This document shows, piece by piece, positions 43,768 to 52,435 of a stretch of DNA of 64,000 nt. Every line of letters starts with the position of its first letter. Position 1 is the stretch's first letter. The position numbers and the translations under genes were made by a program. The notes beneath the pieces are model-generated. The model ran no database searches, was not told the origin of the DNA, and saw only the letters and a list, made by a program, of their open reading frames with translations. Source of the stretch: JBOGUF01 sp050696075 (lineage in GTDB: Bacteria > Chloroflexota > Chloroflexia > Thermomicrobiales > UBA6265); NCBI GenBank assembly GCA_050696075.1, contig JBOGUF010000115.1:1-64000 (forward strand), in the 5' to 3' direction.

Positions 43768-44895
43768 ATGCGACCCGTCAAGATCGTCGTCTGGGACAAC
43801 ATCGGCAATACGTTGTTAGGGGTGCGGCCGTGGGCGTCGTGGTCGCCAGAGATCAAGGAGTGGATGCTGGCGGAGGACCCGGCGGGGGCGGCGCATGCGC
43901 CGAGTTTCGCGGAACTCCTCGCGGGGTATGACGTCGACCTCGAGTGGTATCAGGCGAACCCGACCGGCCCTGGCATCTTCGGCGCGTTGCAACAGGACTT
44001 TGCGCCCGCCGTGCGGCAACTGACCGGCGTCGGGCAAATCGTCGAGACGGTGGTGGACGCCGACTACGTCGTCATCCACAAGGAACGGCTGCCGGCGGCG
44101 GCCGTCGAGGGCGCGTCCCGATTGCGGCTGCTCCAGCATCTCGGTCAGGACTACCGGGGCGTGCCGGTCGCGGCGGCGCGAGCGAAAGGGGTCCCGGTCG
44201 CGGCGACACCGTTGGTGAACTACATCGCCGTCGCCGAGCATGTCTGGGCCTTCATCCTCAACCACTTGAAGCGGTTACCTGCCTTGCGGGTTCACATGCA
44301 GGACCGCGCCTTCGTCGATCGCTGGGGCATGTTTCCGGGCATCACGCTGGCCCGCGACCTGACGCTCGGCCTGGTGGGGTTTGGGGAGATCGCCCGGCCG
44401 ATTGCCCGGATCGCCCAAGCGTTCGACATGCCAACGATCTATTGGGACATCGAGCGCTTCCCGGAGCTTGAGGAGCGATATGGCGTCAGCTACGTCGAGT
44501 GGGACGACCTCTTTGCCCGTGCCGACGTGCTGAGCGTGCAGCTTGCCCTCAGCGAGCGGACCCACGGCATCATCGGGGCGCGCGAGATCGGGCTGATGAA
44601 ACCGGATGCGCTCTTCATCAACACGGCGCGCGGCAAGCTCGTCGATCAGAGCGCACTGACCGCGGCCCTTCAAGAAAGGCGCATCGGCGGCGCGGCACTC
44701 GATGTCTTTTTCGATGAGCCGTTGCCGACAAACGACCCACTGCACGACCTGCACGAGCGGCTGGACGCCAACGTGACGCTCACGCCGCATATCGCGTGGC
44801 AAAGTCCGTGGACCTGGGTCCGCGACTCGCACGTTCTCTGGTACAACGTGCTGCGCTCGCTGCGCGGCGAGCCGATCGAGCACCGGGTGGATTGA
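43768..44895 (+). CDS. D-2-hydroxyacid dehydrogenase family protein
   Basis: A 375-residue NAD(P)-dependent oxidoreductase acting between 2-keto and 2-hydroxy acids. The nucleotide motif is LGLVGFGEIARPIA near residues 190-203, the catalytic Arg is in FINTARGKLVD, the Glu in DVFFDEPLP and the His in LTPHIAWQS. The N-terminal substrate lobe is longer than in GyaR/SerA. It is divergent from IclR and followed by a monooxygenase-fold protein and an LLM oxidoreductase, likely one catabolic operon. Substrate not assignable. Confidence 0.88.
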   Translation: MRPVKIVVWDNIGNTLLGVRPWASWSPEIKEWMLAEDPAGAAHAPSFAELLAGYDVDLEWYQANPTGPGIFGALQQDFAPAVRQLTGVGQIVETVVDADYVVIHKERLPAAAVEGASRLRLLQHLGQDYRGVPVAAARAKGVPVAATPLVNYIAVAEHVWAFILNHLKRLPALRVHMQDRAFVDRWGMFPGITLARDLTLGLVGFGEIARPIARIAQAFDMPTIYWDIERFPELEERYGVSYVEWDDLFARADVLSVQLALSERTHGIIGAREIGLMKPDALFINTARGKLVDQSALTAALQERRIGGAALDVFFDEPLPTNDPLHDLHERLDANVTLTPHIAWQSPWTWVRDSHVLWYNVLRSLRGEPIEHRVD

Positions 44896-44970
44896 GTACC
44901 GAGTACCGGGTGTTTCCGCCTTCCGCCTTCCGCCTTCCGCTTGCTGACGGCTGACGGCTGACGGCTCGAA
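44894..44970. repeat. Composite heptamer array with switching units
   Basis: Eleven 7-bp units kept in one register while the sequence changes: GAGTACC twice, GGGTGTT, TCCGCCT three times, TCCGCTT, GCTGACG three times, GCTCGAA. It begins within the TGA stop of the dehydrogenase gene and ends at the ribosome site of the next gene. Confidence 0.85.
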
Positions 44971-44984
44971 GGAGAGAGCAGACG

Positions 44985-45278
44985 ATGATTGTATTGACGG
45001 CGATCTACCACGGACAAGCGGGGAAGGGGGACGAGATCGAGGCGGCGCTGAATCCGATGGCGCCGCTGGTCAAGGAGCGCGAGCCGGGGTGCGCGCTGTA
45101 TCAGGTGTCGCGGTCGCATGATGATCCCGACCGGTTTCTGCTCTACGAGCTCTACGAAGATCAGGCGGCCATCGACGCGCACCGGGCGACGCCGCACTTC
45201 AAGGAGATCATCGACGGCACGATCATCCCGATGCTGGAGAAGCGGGATCGCGCGTTCTACGACCTGATCATTTCGTAG
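44985..45278 (+). CDS. ABM-domain protein (putative quinol monooxygenase)
   Basis: A 97-residue dimeric ferredoxin-like protein of the antibiotic biosynthesis monooxygenase (YgiN-like) family. Motifs: IYHGQAGKGDEIEAALNPM, EPGCALYQVSRS, DRFLLYELYEDQAAIDAHRA and the C-terminal PHFKEII. GAAGGAG precedes the ATG. Members act on quinols or are catalytically silent. The neighbours suggest a stress or detoxification role, but nothing in the sequence fixes it. Confidence 0.88.
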   Translation: MIVLTAIYHGQAGKGDEIEAALNPMAPLVKEREPGCALYQVSRSHDDPDRFLLYELYEDQAAIDAHRATPHFKEIIDGTIIPMLEKRDRAFYDLIIS

Positions 45279-45302
45279 GATAGTAGGCGAGGAGGAGCGG
45301 TC

Positions 45303-46379
45303 ATGCCCACGGTTCAGTTCGGGTTCTGCCTGCCGATCTTCGCTTCTCCGGGAATCCACCTCTTTCGCACGCCGAGTTACGCGGAACTGGACGCGTGGAC
45401 GACGATCGAGTTCGGTCGCGCCGCGGATCGGCTTGGCTACGATTCGCTCTGGGTCGCCGACCACCTGATGCTCGGGAAAGACGACGCGATCCTGGAAGGG
45501 TGGACGGTGCTCTCGGCGCTGGCGGGCGCCACGATCAGGGCGAAGCTGGGGATGATCCACCAGGCCAACTACTTCCGCCACCCGGCGCTGGCCGCGAAGA
45601 TGGCCGCGACGCTCGATCAAGTCTCCGGTGGCCGGCTGATCCACTTCCTCGATTGCGGCTACATGGGACGCGAGTACGTCTGCTACGGGCTCCCGTGGAA
45701 GGACGAGCTTGACCAGCGCATCGCCGACCTCGTCGAAGCGACCGAGCTGATCCTGCAGCTCTGGACAACTGACGGGCCGGTGACCCACGACGGTCCGACC
45801 TACCGCGTGCGCGATGCGATCTGTACGCCGAAGCCGGTCCAGCGGCCGCACCCGCCAATCTGGTTCGGCGAGGCATCGCCGGGCGTGCTCGATGCCTGCG
45901 CCCGCTACGGCCAGGGGTGGAACACGACGCCGGCGCCGATTGCCGAGTTACGGCGGCGGCTGACCGCCCTCCGCGCGGCGTGCGCGCGCAACAGCCGGTC
46001 GTTCGACGAGATCGAGAAGAGTCTGGAGACCCAGATCCTGATCGCGCCGGACCGCGAGACGCTCCGCGCGCGCCTCCGGTGGATGATCGAACTGGCGGCG
46101 ACTGGACAAGGGCTGCCGGCCGAAATTCAACCCTTCCTCGACCGCTACGCCGAGCATGCCGACCTCGCGGCATTCGTCAATGGCGAGACCGACGAGTTGC
46201 CGCGCCAGATGGCCGACGACTGGATCATCGGCACGCCAGACGAGGTCGCCGCGCGCATCCGGGCGTACGAGGAGGAGGGGATTAGCCACTTCATGTTCTG
46301 GTTCATGGACGCGCCAAGCGACGACGGGATGCGGCTCTTTGCGCGGGAGGTTGCGCCGCGGTTTCGTGTCGGGGATTGA
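45303..46379 (+). CDS. LLM-class flavin/F420-dependent oxidoreductase
   Basis: A 358-residue TIM-barrel oxidoreductase of the luciferase-like monooxygenase superfamily. Typical parts: QFGFCLPIF at the start, RLGYDSLWVADHLML, LGMIHQANYFRHPALAAKMA, GGRLIHFLDCGYMGREY, RPHPPIWFGEASPGVLDACA and a C-terminal IGTPDEVAARIRAYEEEGIS. It lies 24 bases after the ABM gene. The cofactor (F420H2 or FMNH2) and substrate cannot be fixed; F420 fits the lineage guess. Confidence 0.9.
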   Translation: MPTVQFGFCLPIFASPGIHLFRTPSYAELDAWTTIEFGRAADRLGYDSLWVADHLMLGKDDAILEGWTVLSALAGATIRAKLGMIHQANYFRHPALAAKMAATLDQVSGGRLIHFLDCGYMGREYVCYGLPWKDELDQRIADLVEATELILQLWTTDGPVTHDGPTYRVRDAICTPKPVQRPHPPIWFGEASPGVLDACARYGQGWNTTPAPIAELRRRLTALRAACARNSRSFDEIEKSLETQILIAPDRETLRARLRWMIELAATGQGLPAEIQPFLDRYAEHADLAAFVNGETDELPRQMADDWIIGTPDEVAARIRAYEEEGISHFMFWFMDAPSDDGMRLFAREVAPRFRVGD

Positions 46380-46430
46380 CAAGAAGCACGCCGAAACGTA
46401 CATTTCGTACGTAATCGATCGAACGAAATG
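46376..46430 (+). promoter_or_regulatory. Toxin-antitoxin promoter with overlapping operator repeats
   Basis: TTGACA (46376-46381), 17 bases, TACATT (46399-46404). Two interlocking inverted repeats cover the -10 and start region: ACGTAC-N5-GTACGT (46396-46412) and CATTTCGT-N14-ACGAAATG (46401-46430). This fits autorepression by the Phd/YefM antitoxin. The -35 overlaps the stop of the upstream gene. Confidence 0.8.
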
Positions 46431-46441
46431 GAGGTAATCCA

Positions 46442-46696
46442 ATGGTACAGATATCGACGGTCGAAGCACGTGAGCGTTTGGCAGAGGTGGTCAATCGAGC
46501 CGCGTTTGGAGGCGAACGCGTCGTACTTACGCGGCGTGGCAAGGAACTCGCCGCGATAGTGCCAATGGAAGACCTGCGGTGGTTGGAAGAGTACGAGGAT
46601 CGGATCGACATCGAAGATGCAGATGCGGCGCTGGCAGAAGCGCGGGAGAAAGGAACAATCTCGCTGGAAGAATTCAAGGCCCAACTGGGCCTCTGA
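46442..46696 (+). CDS. Phd/YefM-type antitoxin
   Basis: An 84-residue antitoxin. Residues 1-50 form the DNA-binding Phd fold: ISTVEARERLAEVVNRAAFG, RVVLTRRGKELAAIVPMEDL. The acidic C-terminal half (YEDRIDIEDADAALAEARE) is the toxin-binding tail. GGAGGT lies eight bases upstream. It pairs with the RelE-type toxin six bases downstream and would repress the operator at 46396-46430. Confidence 0.92.
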   Translation: MVQISTVEARERLAEVVNRAAFGGERVVLTRRGKELAAIVPMEDLRWLEEYEDRIDIEDADAALAEAREKGTISLEEFKAQLGL

Positions 46697-46702
46697 TTTT
46701 CC

Positions 46703-46960
46703 ATGCGATGCACGGTAGATCTCTCACCGCGAGCACAGCGGGATCTCAAACGCCTGCCACAAGCGATCCGAACCCGGATCCTCGCACGCCTCGAAGCGCT
46801 AAGCGATGATCCACGACCGGTCGGATCGCGCCTGCTATCCAGCGTAAAGGGATACTATCGCCTCAGAGTGGGCGACTGCCGCGCTATTTACTCCATCGAG
46901 GACGATCGCCTGTTTGTGTTGGTCGTCAAAGTCGGTCACCGCCGTGACGTGTATCGCTAG
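46703..46960 (+). CDS. RelE/ParE-family toxin
   Basis: An 85-residue toxin of the RelE fold: VDLSPRAQRDLKRLPQAIR, then SRLLSSVKGYYRLRVGDCRAIY with the basic catalytic strands, and VLVVKVGHRRDVYR at the C terminus. The last Arg/Tyr residues are those used by RelE for mRNA cleavage in the ribosome. The stop overlaps the convergent decarboxylase-like gene by four bases at a CTAG. Confidence 0.92.
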   Translation: MRCTVDLSPRAQRDLKRLPQAIRTRILARLEALSDDPRPVGSRLLSSVKGYYRLRVGDCRAIYSIEDDRLFVLVVKVGHRRDVYR

Positions 46961-48348
46961 TTTCCAGCGTTCTCCCTCAAAACAGCCAAGAACCGCTCAT
47001 GCAACCGCGTCGCCTCTGCCAGATGCTCCGGTTTCATCAGGACACTCCGGAAGACCGTCATTGTTGGCGCGTCCCAGACGAGGTCGTCGTGCGCCTGGAG
47101 GAGGTCGGGACAGGCGACGAGCTTGGCGAGATAGAAGGGGCGCTCGCGATCGGCCATGCCGGCGGCGAAGACGCGCTCGGTCAGCGCGGAGATGGCCGAG
47201 ACGCGGCGGTCGCCGTCGGTAGGCAATGCGTAGAAGGTCAAGATGTCGAGCGGCGGCTCGACCATGAGACGCAGCCGGTCGCTGGCGCGGATGAGGTCGG
47301 CCCAGGCGAGGGCGGCCTGACGGCACTTTCGCAACACCGGACCAAGCCCTTCGTCCGCGCGCAACGGGAAACACTGGAGGGTTGCCCAAAGGGCAGCGGC
47401 GGCGGCGCCGGCGCGGGAGCATTCGAGGCTGATCTCGCCCAGGTGGAGGTCGTCCGAGGTGAAGTAGGTGTAGGGCGAGTCATGCTGGTAGAAGCGGCCG
47501 ACCGTCGGATCGCGGAACAACACGGAGCCGCAGCCGTAGGGTTGCAGGCCGTGCTTGTGCGGGTCGACGACGATGCTGTCGCAGTGGGCGATGGCGCGGT
47601 AGGCGGCGGCGTCCGCCGGGCTGAGGGCATCGTCGTCCTCGCCGGCGAGGAGCGCGTAGAAGCCGCCGTAGGCCGCGTCGACGTGGATGCGGAAACCGTG
47701 CGCCTGCTGCAAAGCGAGGAGGTCCGGGATCGGGTCGACTGCGCCGAGGCCGGTCGTGCCGGCGGTGGCAACGACGGCGCCGATCCGCTCGGTTTGGAGT
47801 TTTGCCCGCAGGTCGCCGGGGGCCATGCGGCCGGCGCCGTCGGCGGCGATCTTGACCGCGCGGACGCCGAGCACCTCGCACATGCGGGCGTGGGTGTAGT
47901 GCGCCTCGGCCGAGAAAGCGATCGCCGCGTCCGGATGCAACGAGCGGGCGACCCAGAGCGCCTCGAGGTTGGCGATGGTGCCGCTCGACGTGAGATGGCC
48001 GAGGGTGCGCGCCGGGTCGTAGCCGAACATCGCGGCCAGGTCCGCGACGACCTCCCGCTCCATCTTCGCCGTCGCCGGCCCGCCGTCGAGCGCGTGGTTG
48101 TTCGGGTTGATCCGCTGCGCCAGGGCATAGGCGACAGTCGCGATCTCGTGCGGCGGCTTCAGCATTTGCCCGGCGTACGACGGGTGGAAGAACGGGTAGT
48201 TTTCGGTCAATCGTTCGGTGAGCTCGGCGATGATCCGGCGGGCCTTGTCAGGCGGAACGGTAAGGGTTTCGTCCTGGTTGAACGCGGGCCAGGTGGCTTC
48301 CCAGTCGTCGAGGGATTGCAAGCCGACGTGCAGGAGTTCGTTTGACAC
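46957..48348 (-). CDS. PLP-dependent group II decarboxylase-like enzyme
   Basis: A 463-residue pyridoxal-phosphate enzyme of the glutamate/aromatic amino acid decarboxylase family. The GTG at 48348 is taken because the frame upstream has no family sequence. HLTSSGTIANLEALW holds the phosphate-binding part, HYTHARMCEVLGV the ring-stacking His, IHVDAAYGGFY the Asp, and VDPHKHGLQPYGCG the Schiff-base lysine. AACAGMT-like specificity cannot be read. It could make a biogenic amine or beta-alanine. Its 3' end meets the toxin gene. Confidence 0.88.
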   Translation of the reverse strand: MSNELLHVGLQSLDDWEATWPAFNQDETLTVPPDKARRIIAELTERLTENYPFFHPSYAGQMLKPPHEIATVAYALAQRINPNNHALDGGPATAKMEREVVADLAAMFGYDPARTLGHLTSSGTIANLEALWVARSLHPDAAIAFSAEAHYTHARMCEVLGVRAVKIAADGAGRMAPGDLRAKLQTERIGAVVATAGTTGLGAVDPIPDLLALQQAHGFRIHVDAAYGGFYALLAGEDDDALSPADAAAYRAIAHCDSIVVDPHKHGLQPYGCGSVLFRDPTVGRFYQHDSPYTYFTSDDLHLGEISLECSRAGAAAAALWATLQCFPLRADEGLGPVLRKCRQAALAWADLIRASDRLRLMVEPPLDILTFYALPTDGDRRVSAISALTERVFAAGMADRERPFYLAKLVACPDLLQAHDDLVWDAPTMTVFRSVLMKPEHLAEATRLHERFLAVLRENAGN

Positions 48349-48370
48349 GGTCTTGCCTTGTCGGTGATGC

Positions 48371-48904
48371 GTGCGCGCCGAATCCGACCATGCGGTATCC
48401 GAAGCGTCGATTCTATCCGGTTTGAGCAAGAGCGAGGCGACAGCGTACCGCCGCAATCATGGTTGGGATCCGCCATCTCCTCTCCTCGATCTCAAGGCGA
48501 GCGAGCTCTTTCTTGGGGAGGACCTCATCCCGTCAGCGGCATTTCTGGTCCCGCGCGGCGAGACGCTGGCTGCTGACGGCAGCCTGCGCTTAGGCGGCGC
48601 CCAGGGAGCGGTCGATTTGGGTTGGGCCTGTGTCGCGGATCAATATCAAGCTGACGCGGCGGACCTAACGGCCGCGCTCGTAGCACGCTGCCTGGCCGGG
48701 GCGAGTCAACGAGGATGGATGGTGCAGATCGAGGTCGATCAATCTGATGACGTCCTGTGGCGCGTCTTGCACGAATATCCCGTGTCGTGGAAACCGGATG
48801 GGTTGACCTATGCCTGCACAACACATGGGAACGGAGCGAACGAGCCGCGGACTGTCATCGCGGCTGATCCGCATCGCGGATCAGATGGATCCTGGGGTGG
48901 ATGA
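48371..48904 (+). CDS. Hypothetical protein, possible GNAT-like remnant
   Basis: A 177-residue frame from a GTG. Residues 90-155 (ADLTAALVARCLAGASQRGW, IEVDQSDDVLWRVLHEYPVS) resemble the last strands and helices of GNAT acetyltransferases, but the acetyl-CoA loop (Q/RxxGxG/A) is not visible and the N-terminal third is unlike the family. The last 50 bases overlap the 3' end of the PIN gene on the other strand, so the tail GANEPRTVIAADPHR may be non-native. Treated as hypothetical, possibly truncated. Confidence 0.4.
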   Translation: MRAESDHAVSEASILSGLSKSEATAYRRNHGWDPPSPLLDLKASELFLGEDLIPSAAFLVPRGETLAADGSLRLGGAQGAVDLGWACVADQYQADAADLTAALVARCLAGASQRGWMVQIEVDQSDDVLWRVLHEYPVSWKPDGLTYACTTHGNGANEPRTVIAADPHRGSDGSWGG

Positions 48905-49388
48905 TCCGCCGGAAATCGCCGTCCGTTGTCGCAAAGTCGTTGATGCCGAGCGACCGTGCGACCGCGAGGTGCATGGCGTCGGTCGCATCGAGCGCTTCGA
49001 CCGCCATGAATTCCAGGCTTTGCCGCCAGTCCGCGGTGGTCAGTGGAATCTCCACGGCTTCCTCAAACTGATCCAGAAAGGCATGGAACCGACGGAGTCC
49101 GTTGGTAAGCCACCGCTGGCGAATCAATGGATTCGATCCCCATTGATCGAGGCGATACCGAAACTGGTCCTCTTCAGCAAGCTTATCGGCCTTCGTGGCA
49201 AGCCGTCTCATTGCTCGCGCAAGGTCCAGTCGTAGCACTTGCGAGAAATAGACATGGGTGCCGTCAGTTGCCAACTGTTGGCAGAAACGGCGACAGGCCG
49301 TTGCGTCCGGCGTGCCAGGATACATACCGGCGACGACAACACTGGTATCGAGGTAGACATCAGTAGGAGGAAGCGATCGGATGCTCAC
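48855..49388 (-). CDS. PIN-domain ribonuclease toxin
   Basis: A 177-residue PIN protein (VapC-like), slightly longer than classic VapC (about 135). Acidic active-site residues: Asp14 in VYLDTSVVVAG, the Asp in ALDATDAMHLAVA, and the Asp pair in FATTDGDFRR. The middle (FSQVLRLDLARAMRRL) carries the helical part. The GTG start overlaps the stop of the upstream partner by four bases (GTGA). It would cleave RNA. Confidence 0.85.
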   Translation of the reverse strand: MSIRSLPPTDVYLDTSVVVAGMYPGTPDATACRRFCQQLATDGTHVYFSQVLRLDLARAMRRLATKADKLAEEDQFRYRLDQWGSNPLIRQRWLTNGLRRFHAFLDQFEEAVEIPLTTADWRQSLEFMAVEALDATDAMHLAVARSLGINDFATTDGDFRRIIHPRIHLIRDADQPR

Positions 49389-49594
49389 AATCTGGTCTGG
49401 TCCTCGCCGGCAGTATCCTCATCGTCCTCGTCGTATCCAAGCAATTCGTCAATCGAGATTGGACCAACAATCGTGACGTCGGGAACGTAAGGAACCTGCT
49501 TCCGCGGTCGATGCACGATGACCCCGGGCCTGCGCCGAATGCGGTCTCGAAACGCTTCGATCTCAGCCCATTCTCCGGGCGTGCGCTGGTCCAT
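49385..49594 (-). CDS. Putative antitoxin partner of the PIN protein
   Basis: A 69-residue protein from the ATG at 49594; a TTG at 49672 would add 26 residues. MDQRTPGEWAEIEAFRDRIR is a basic/acidic helix, followed by a Pro-rich segment (VIVHRPRKQVPYVPDV) and a very acidic tail (LLGYDEDDEDTAGED). It overlaps the PIN gene by four bases. It shows no AbrB, CopG or Phd fold I can recognise. It is called an antitoxin by position only. Confidence 0.6.
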   Translation of the reverse strand: MDQRTPGEWAEIEAFRDRIRRRPGVIVHRPRKQVPYVPDVTIVGPISIDELLGYDEDDEDTAGEDQTRL

Positions 49595-49702
49595 GACCTG
49601 ACTCCGGCCGACTGCGAATACGCCTAACGACGTCGGTGGTCCGAATGTAATCCGAGTGGGCGGCGCCGTCAACGGTCATGTCCTTGATCTACCTGCCGAC
49701 CG

Positions 49703-50674
49703 TCAGGACGCGGCCGACGATACCGGCTTCCCAACCGTCAGCAACGGTTCCAGATCCCGCAGGATCAAATCCAACTCGCGGTGGTTCTCCGCGTCGAGGG
49801 CGCCGGCACCGGGGATGCGGGTGGTGGGGGAGGCGATGACGCCGCGGCGGTAGAGGACTTCCTTGTAGACGGTAAAGGAATACATCGCCTCGAAGTTGAG
49901 CAGGGGCAGGAGTTGGGTGTGGAGGCGACGAGCCTCCTCCTCGTCGCCGCGGTCGAGCGCGTTCCAGACGGCGACGTGGGCGTCCGCCACTTCGCAGGCG
50001 GGCATCGTGCCGTGGGCGCCGCGCCGGTACTCCTCGAGCAGGTAGCGGCCGGCCATGCCGCCCATCATCCCCTTCAGGCTATTGCCCGCGAGCTCCCGCA
50101 CCTTGCTCATCACTTGCGGCGCGAAGGCGGTCTCTTCCTTCAGGTAGTCGACGCCGGGGATCTCGGTCAGCAGCCGGGCGAGGAGCACCGGCTCCATCGG
50201 CGTGCCGATTGGCCCGATGAAGTCCTGGATCCAAACGGGAAGCGGATCGGCGGCGCGGGCGACCGCCGCGTAGAAGTCGAGTATCTCGGCGGCGGGCGGG
50301 TGCTTGACGTAAGGCGGCATCGCGATTACCGCATCGGCGCCGGACTTAGCGGCGTGCTCGGCGTAGAGGACCGAGGCGGCGGTGCTGACGCCGGAGACGC
50401 CGATGACGACCGGAATGCGGCCCGCGGCCTGGGCAACAAGGACTTCGGTCACCCGCGGCCGCTCGGCGTCGGTCAGGATAATCGCCTCGCTGGCGTTGAC
50501 CGGGGCGACGACCCCGTGCGCGCCGGCGGCGACGCAGAAGTCGACGCAGCGAGCCAGCGAAATTTCATCCAACTTGCCTCCGGCGTCAAAGGGGGTCGGC
50601 GGAATCGCGTAGACGCCGCGGACGGGTTTCGCTGGTCGCGAGTGCCAGCGACCGCCAATGCTAGTCTGTTCCAT
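49703..50674 (-). CDS. DapA-family aldolase/lyase
   Basis: A 323-residue class I aldolase of the dihydrodipicolinate synthase family. The Schiff-base lysine is in VDYLKEET near residue 178, and GVVAPVNASEA holds the substrate-carboxylate loop (usual GTTGE replaced by VNASE). The usual catalytic YN.P tyrosine is replaced by IQDFIGP. Those changes argue against lysine biosynthesis and for a sugar-acid or other keto-acid aldolase. It lies at the end of the GH105/enolase operon and could split 2-keto-3-deoxy acids from the two dehydratases upstream, or from the rhamnonate route. Confidence 0.85.
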   Translation of the reverse strand: MEQTSIGGRWHSRPAKPVRGVYAIPPTPFDAGGKLDEISLARCVDFCVAAGAHGVVAPVNASEAIILTDAERPRVTEVLVAQAAGRIPVVIGVSGVSTAASVLYAEHAAKSGADAVIAMPPYVKHPPAAEILDFYAAVARAADPLPVWIQDFIGPIGTPMEPVLLARLLTEIPGVDYLKEETAFAPQVMSKVRELAGNSLKGMMGGMAGRYLLEEYRRGAHGTMPACEVADAHVAVWNALDRGDEEEARRLHTQLLPLLNFEAMYSFTVYKEVLYRRGVIASPTTRIPGAGALDAENHRELDLILRDLEPLLTVGKPVSSAAS

Positions 50675-50733
50675 CGGTGCGTGCTCACGCCTTTCTCGGG
50701 CCGATTGCCCGTCGCGAACCGCTTGCGCGGCGC

Positions 50734-51165
50734 CTATCCCTTCAGCCCGGAGCGGGCGAGTGCCTGGATGAATTGCCGCTGCAAGATCAGGAAGACGATC
50801 GCCACCGGGACGATGGATGAGACGGCTCCGGCCATGATTAGCGCCGCGCTGAAGCTGCCCGCCTCGTCAATATAGCGGGTCAGACCGAGCGGCGTCTCGT
50901 AGTCGTTCCAGCTCCAGACGAACGCCAGGATCGCCAGCGACGCGAGAGGGGGCTTTGCCAGCGGGAGGATGATTCGCGCGTAGATCTGGAACTCGTTCGC
51001 CCCGTCGATGCGCGCCGCGTCGACCAAGTCCCGCGGGATCGTCAAGAAGATCTGGCGCAGCAGAAAGGTGCCGAAGGCGGTGAACAGGCCCGGCAGGATC
51101 AACGCCCACAGCGTGTCATAGATTTGCAGTTGCTGGTAGCGCATGAAGCGCGGCACCAGCAGCAT
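50734..51165 (-). pseudogene. C-terminal half of a MalG-type permease
   Basis: The 143-residue frame carries only the last three or four helices: YDTLWALILPGLFTAFGTFL, EAA loop PRDLVDAARIDGANEFQIYA, and the ending FIQALARSGLKG. A normal subunit is about 280 residues, so the first two to three helices are lost. The ATG at 51165 is internal to the family alignment. Between it and the dehydratase gene at 51242 no start of a permease is seen. It is probably the remnant of another importer once in this operon. Confidence 0.8.
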
Positions 51166-51241
51166 CTGGCGCACCCGCGCTTCGCTCCGGTCACAATCGC
51201 GACCGTCCCCTCCAGTCGCCGGCATGCCCCGCGATCGCGCG

Positions 51242-52435
51242 TCATGGTTCATCTCCGGTCGCGCGACGCAACGCCGCTTTGTCGAAGGTGATGCCCAGTC
51301 CCGGACCGTCCGGGACGCGCAGGATCCCATCTTCGGGGTGGAGCGGCGCGGTGAGCAGGTTGTCGCCGATCGGGTTCGGGGAGCTGGAGAACTCGAAGAT
51401 GAGGAAGTTGGCGCTGGCGGCGGCGAGGTGGGCGGCGGCGGCGACGTGGACCGAGCTGCCCATGCTGACGTGGGCCGCCCATTTGACGTTGTGGAGGCTG
51501 GCGGTGGTCGCGATCCGCCGGCCCTCGGAGATGCCGCCCGCGCGGCAGATGTCGGGCAGCAGGACGTCGGCGGCACGGCGACGAAGCCGCTCGGCGATCT
51601 GCCAGCGGGTGCAGTCGGTCTCGCCGACCGCGACGGCCATGTCGAGTGCCGCCGCCAGCCGGGCGTAGCCGTCGACGTCTTCCGGCGGCAGCGGATCTTC
51701 GAACCAATAGACGCCCATTGCTTCGAGCTTGCGCCCGACGTAGAGCGCGTTCTCAGTCGAGTACGCGCCGTGGGCGTCGACGAGCAGATCGGCCTTGCCG
51801 CGCACGGCGTCGGCGATTGCCTCGATGCCGGCCAGGTCGGTGTCGACGTCGCCACGGCCGATGGAGGCTTTCATCGCCGTGTAGCCTTCGCCGATGATCC
51901 GTTCGGCGGTGGCGACGCGGTCGGCGACGGTCGCGCCGGGCACGCCGGAGGCGTAGGCCGGCAACTCGGTCCGGAACGGGCCGCCGAGCAGGTGGTAGAC
52001 CGGCACGTCGAGCAGCTTGCCGGCCAGGTCCCAAAGGGCGATATCGACGCCGGCGATTGCTTCGAGCTGGTACCCGGCGTTGTGGCCGCGCAGGCGCATG
52101 CTGCCGAACATCTTTTCCCAATGGCGCTCGACGGCCAGCGGGTTCGCGCCGATCAGGATGGGAGCCAGGACGTCCTCGACGACCGCTTTGGTCGCCCGTG
52201 GACCAAGAGGGGCATGGGCCTCGCCCCAACCAACCGTACCGTCGGCGGCGGTGATTTTCACGAGACAGGTCTGCGCGCGGGGCGGGTAGACGCAGATGTG
52301 GAGGTCGCTCACGTCGGCCAGGGCGCGTCGTGGCGGCGCGGCGCGGTCGCGCGCTTGCGGCGCCGCCAACCCGGCACCGCCCTGGTAATCCTTGTCGCCG
52401 GCGAGGACGAATGCCTCGATTGCCTCGATCTTCAT
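51242..52435 (-). CDS. Enolase-superfamily sugar acid dehydratase 1
   Basis: A 397-residue MR/MLE-type enzyme. Metal ligands: Asp in LLVDAHGAYS, Glu in YWFEDPLPPED, Glu in VAVGETDCTRWQ; the general base region is MKASIG and the His is in KWAAHVSMGS. It overlaps the upstream paralogue by four bases (ATGA). Two such enzymes next to a glycuronyl hydrolase suggest dehydration of aldonic/aldaric acids from pectin or glycosaminoglycan-type sugars. Exact substrate unknown. Confidence 0.87.
   Translation of the reverse strand: MKIEAIEAFVLAGDKDYQGGAGLAAPQARDRAAPPRRALADVSDLHICVYPPRAQTCLVKITAADGTVGWGEAHAPLGPRATKAVVEDVLAPILIGANPLAVERHWEKMFGSMRLRGHNAGYQLEAIAGVDIALWDLAGKLLDVPVYHLLGGPFRTELPAYASGVPGATVADRVATAERIIGEGYTAMKASIGRGDVDTDLAGIEAIADAVRGKADLLVDAHGAYSTENALYVGRKLEAMGVYWFEDPLPPEDVDGYARLAAALDMAVAVGETDCTRWQIAERLRRRAADVLLPDICRAGGISEGRRIATTASLHNVKWAAHVSMGSSVHVAAAAHLAAASANFLIFEFSSSPNPIGDNLLTAPLHPEDGILRVPDGPGLGITFDKAALRRATGDEP

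Noticed and set aside
46999..48345. 448-codon plus-strand frame
   Set aside because: Mirror of the PLP decarboxylase gene, which has all active-site motifs on the other strand.
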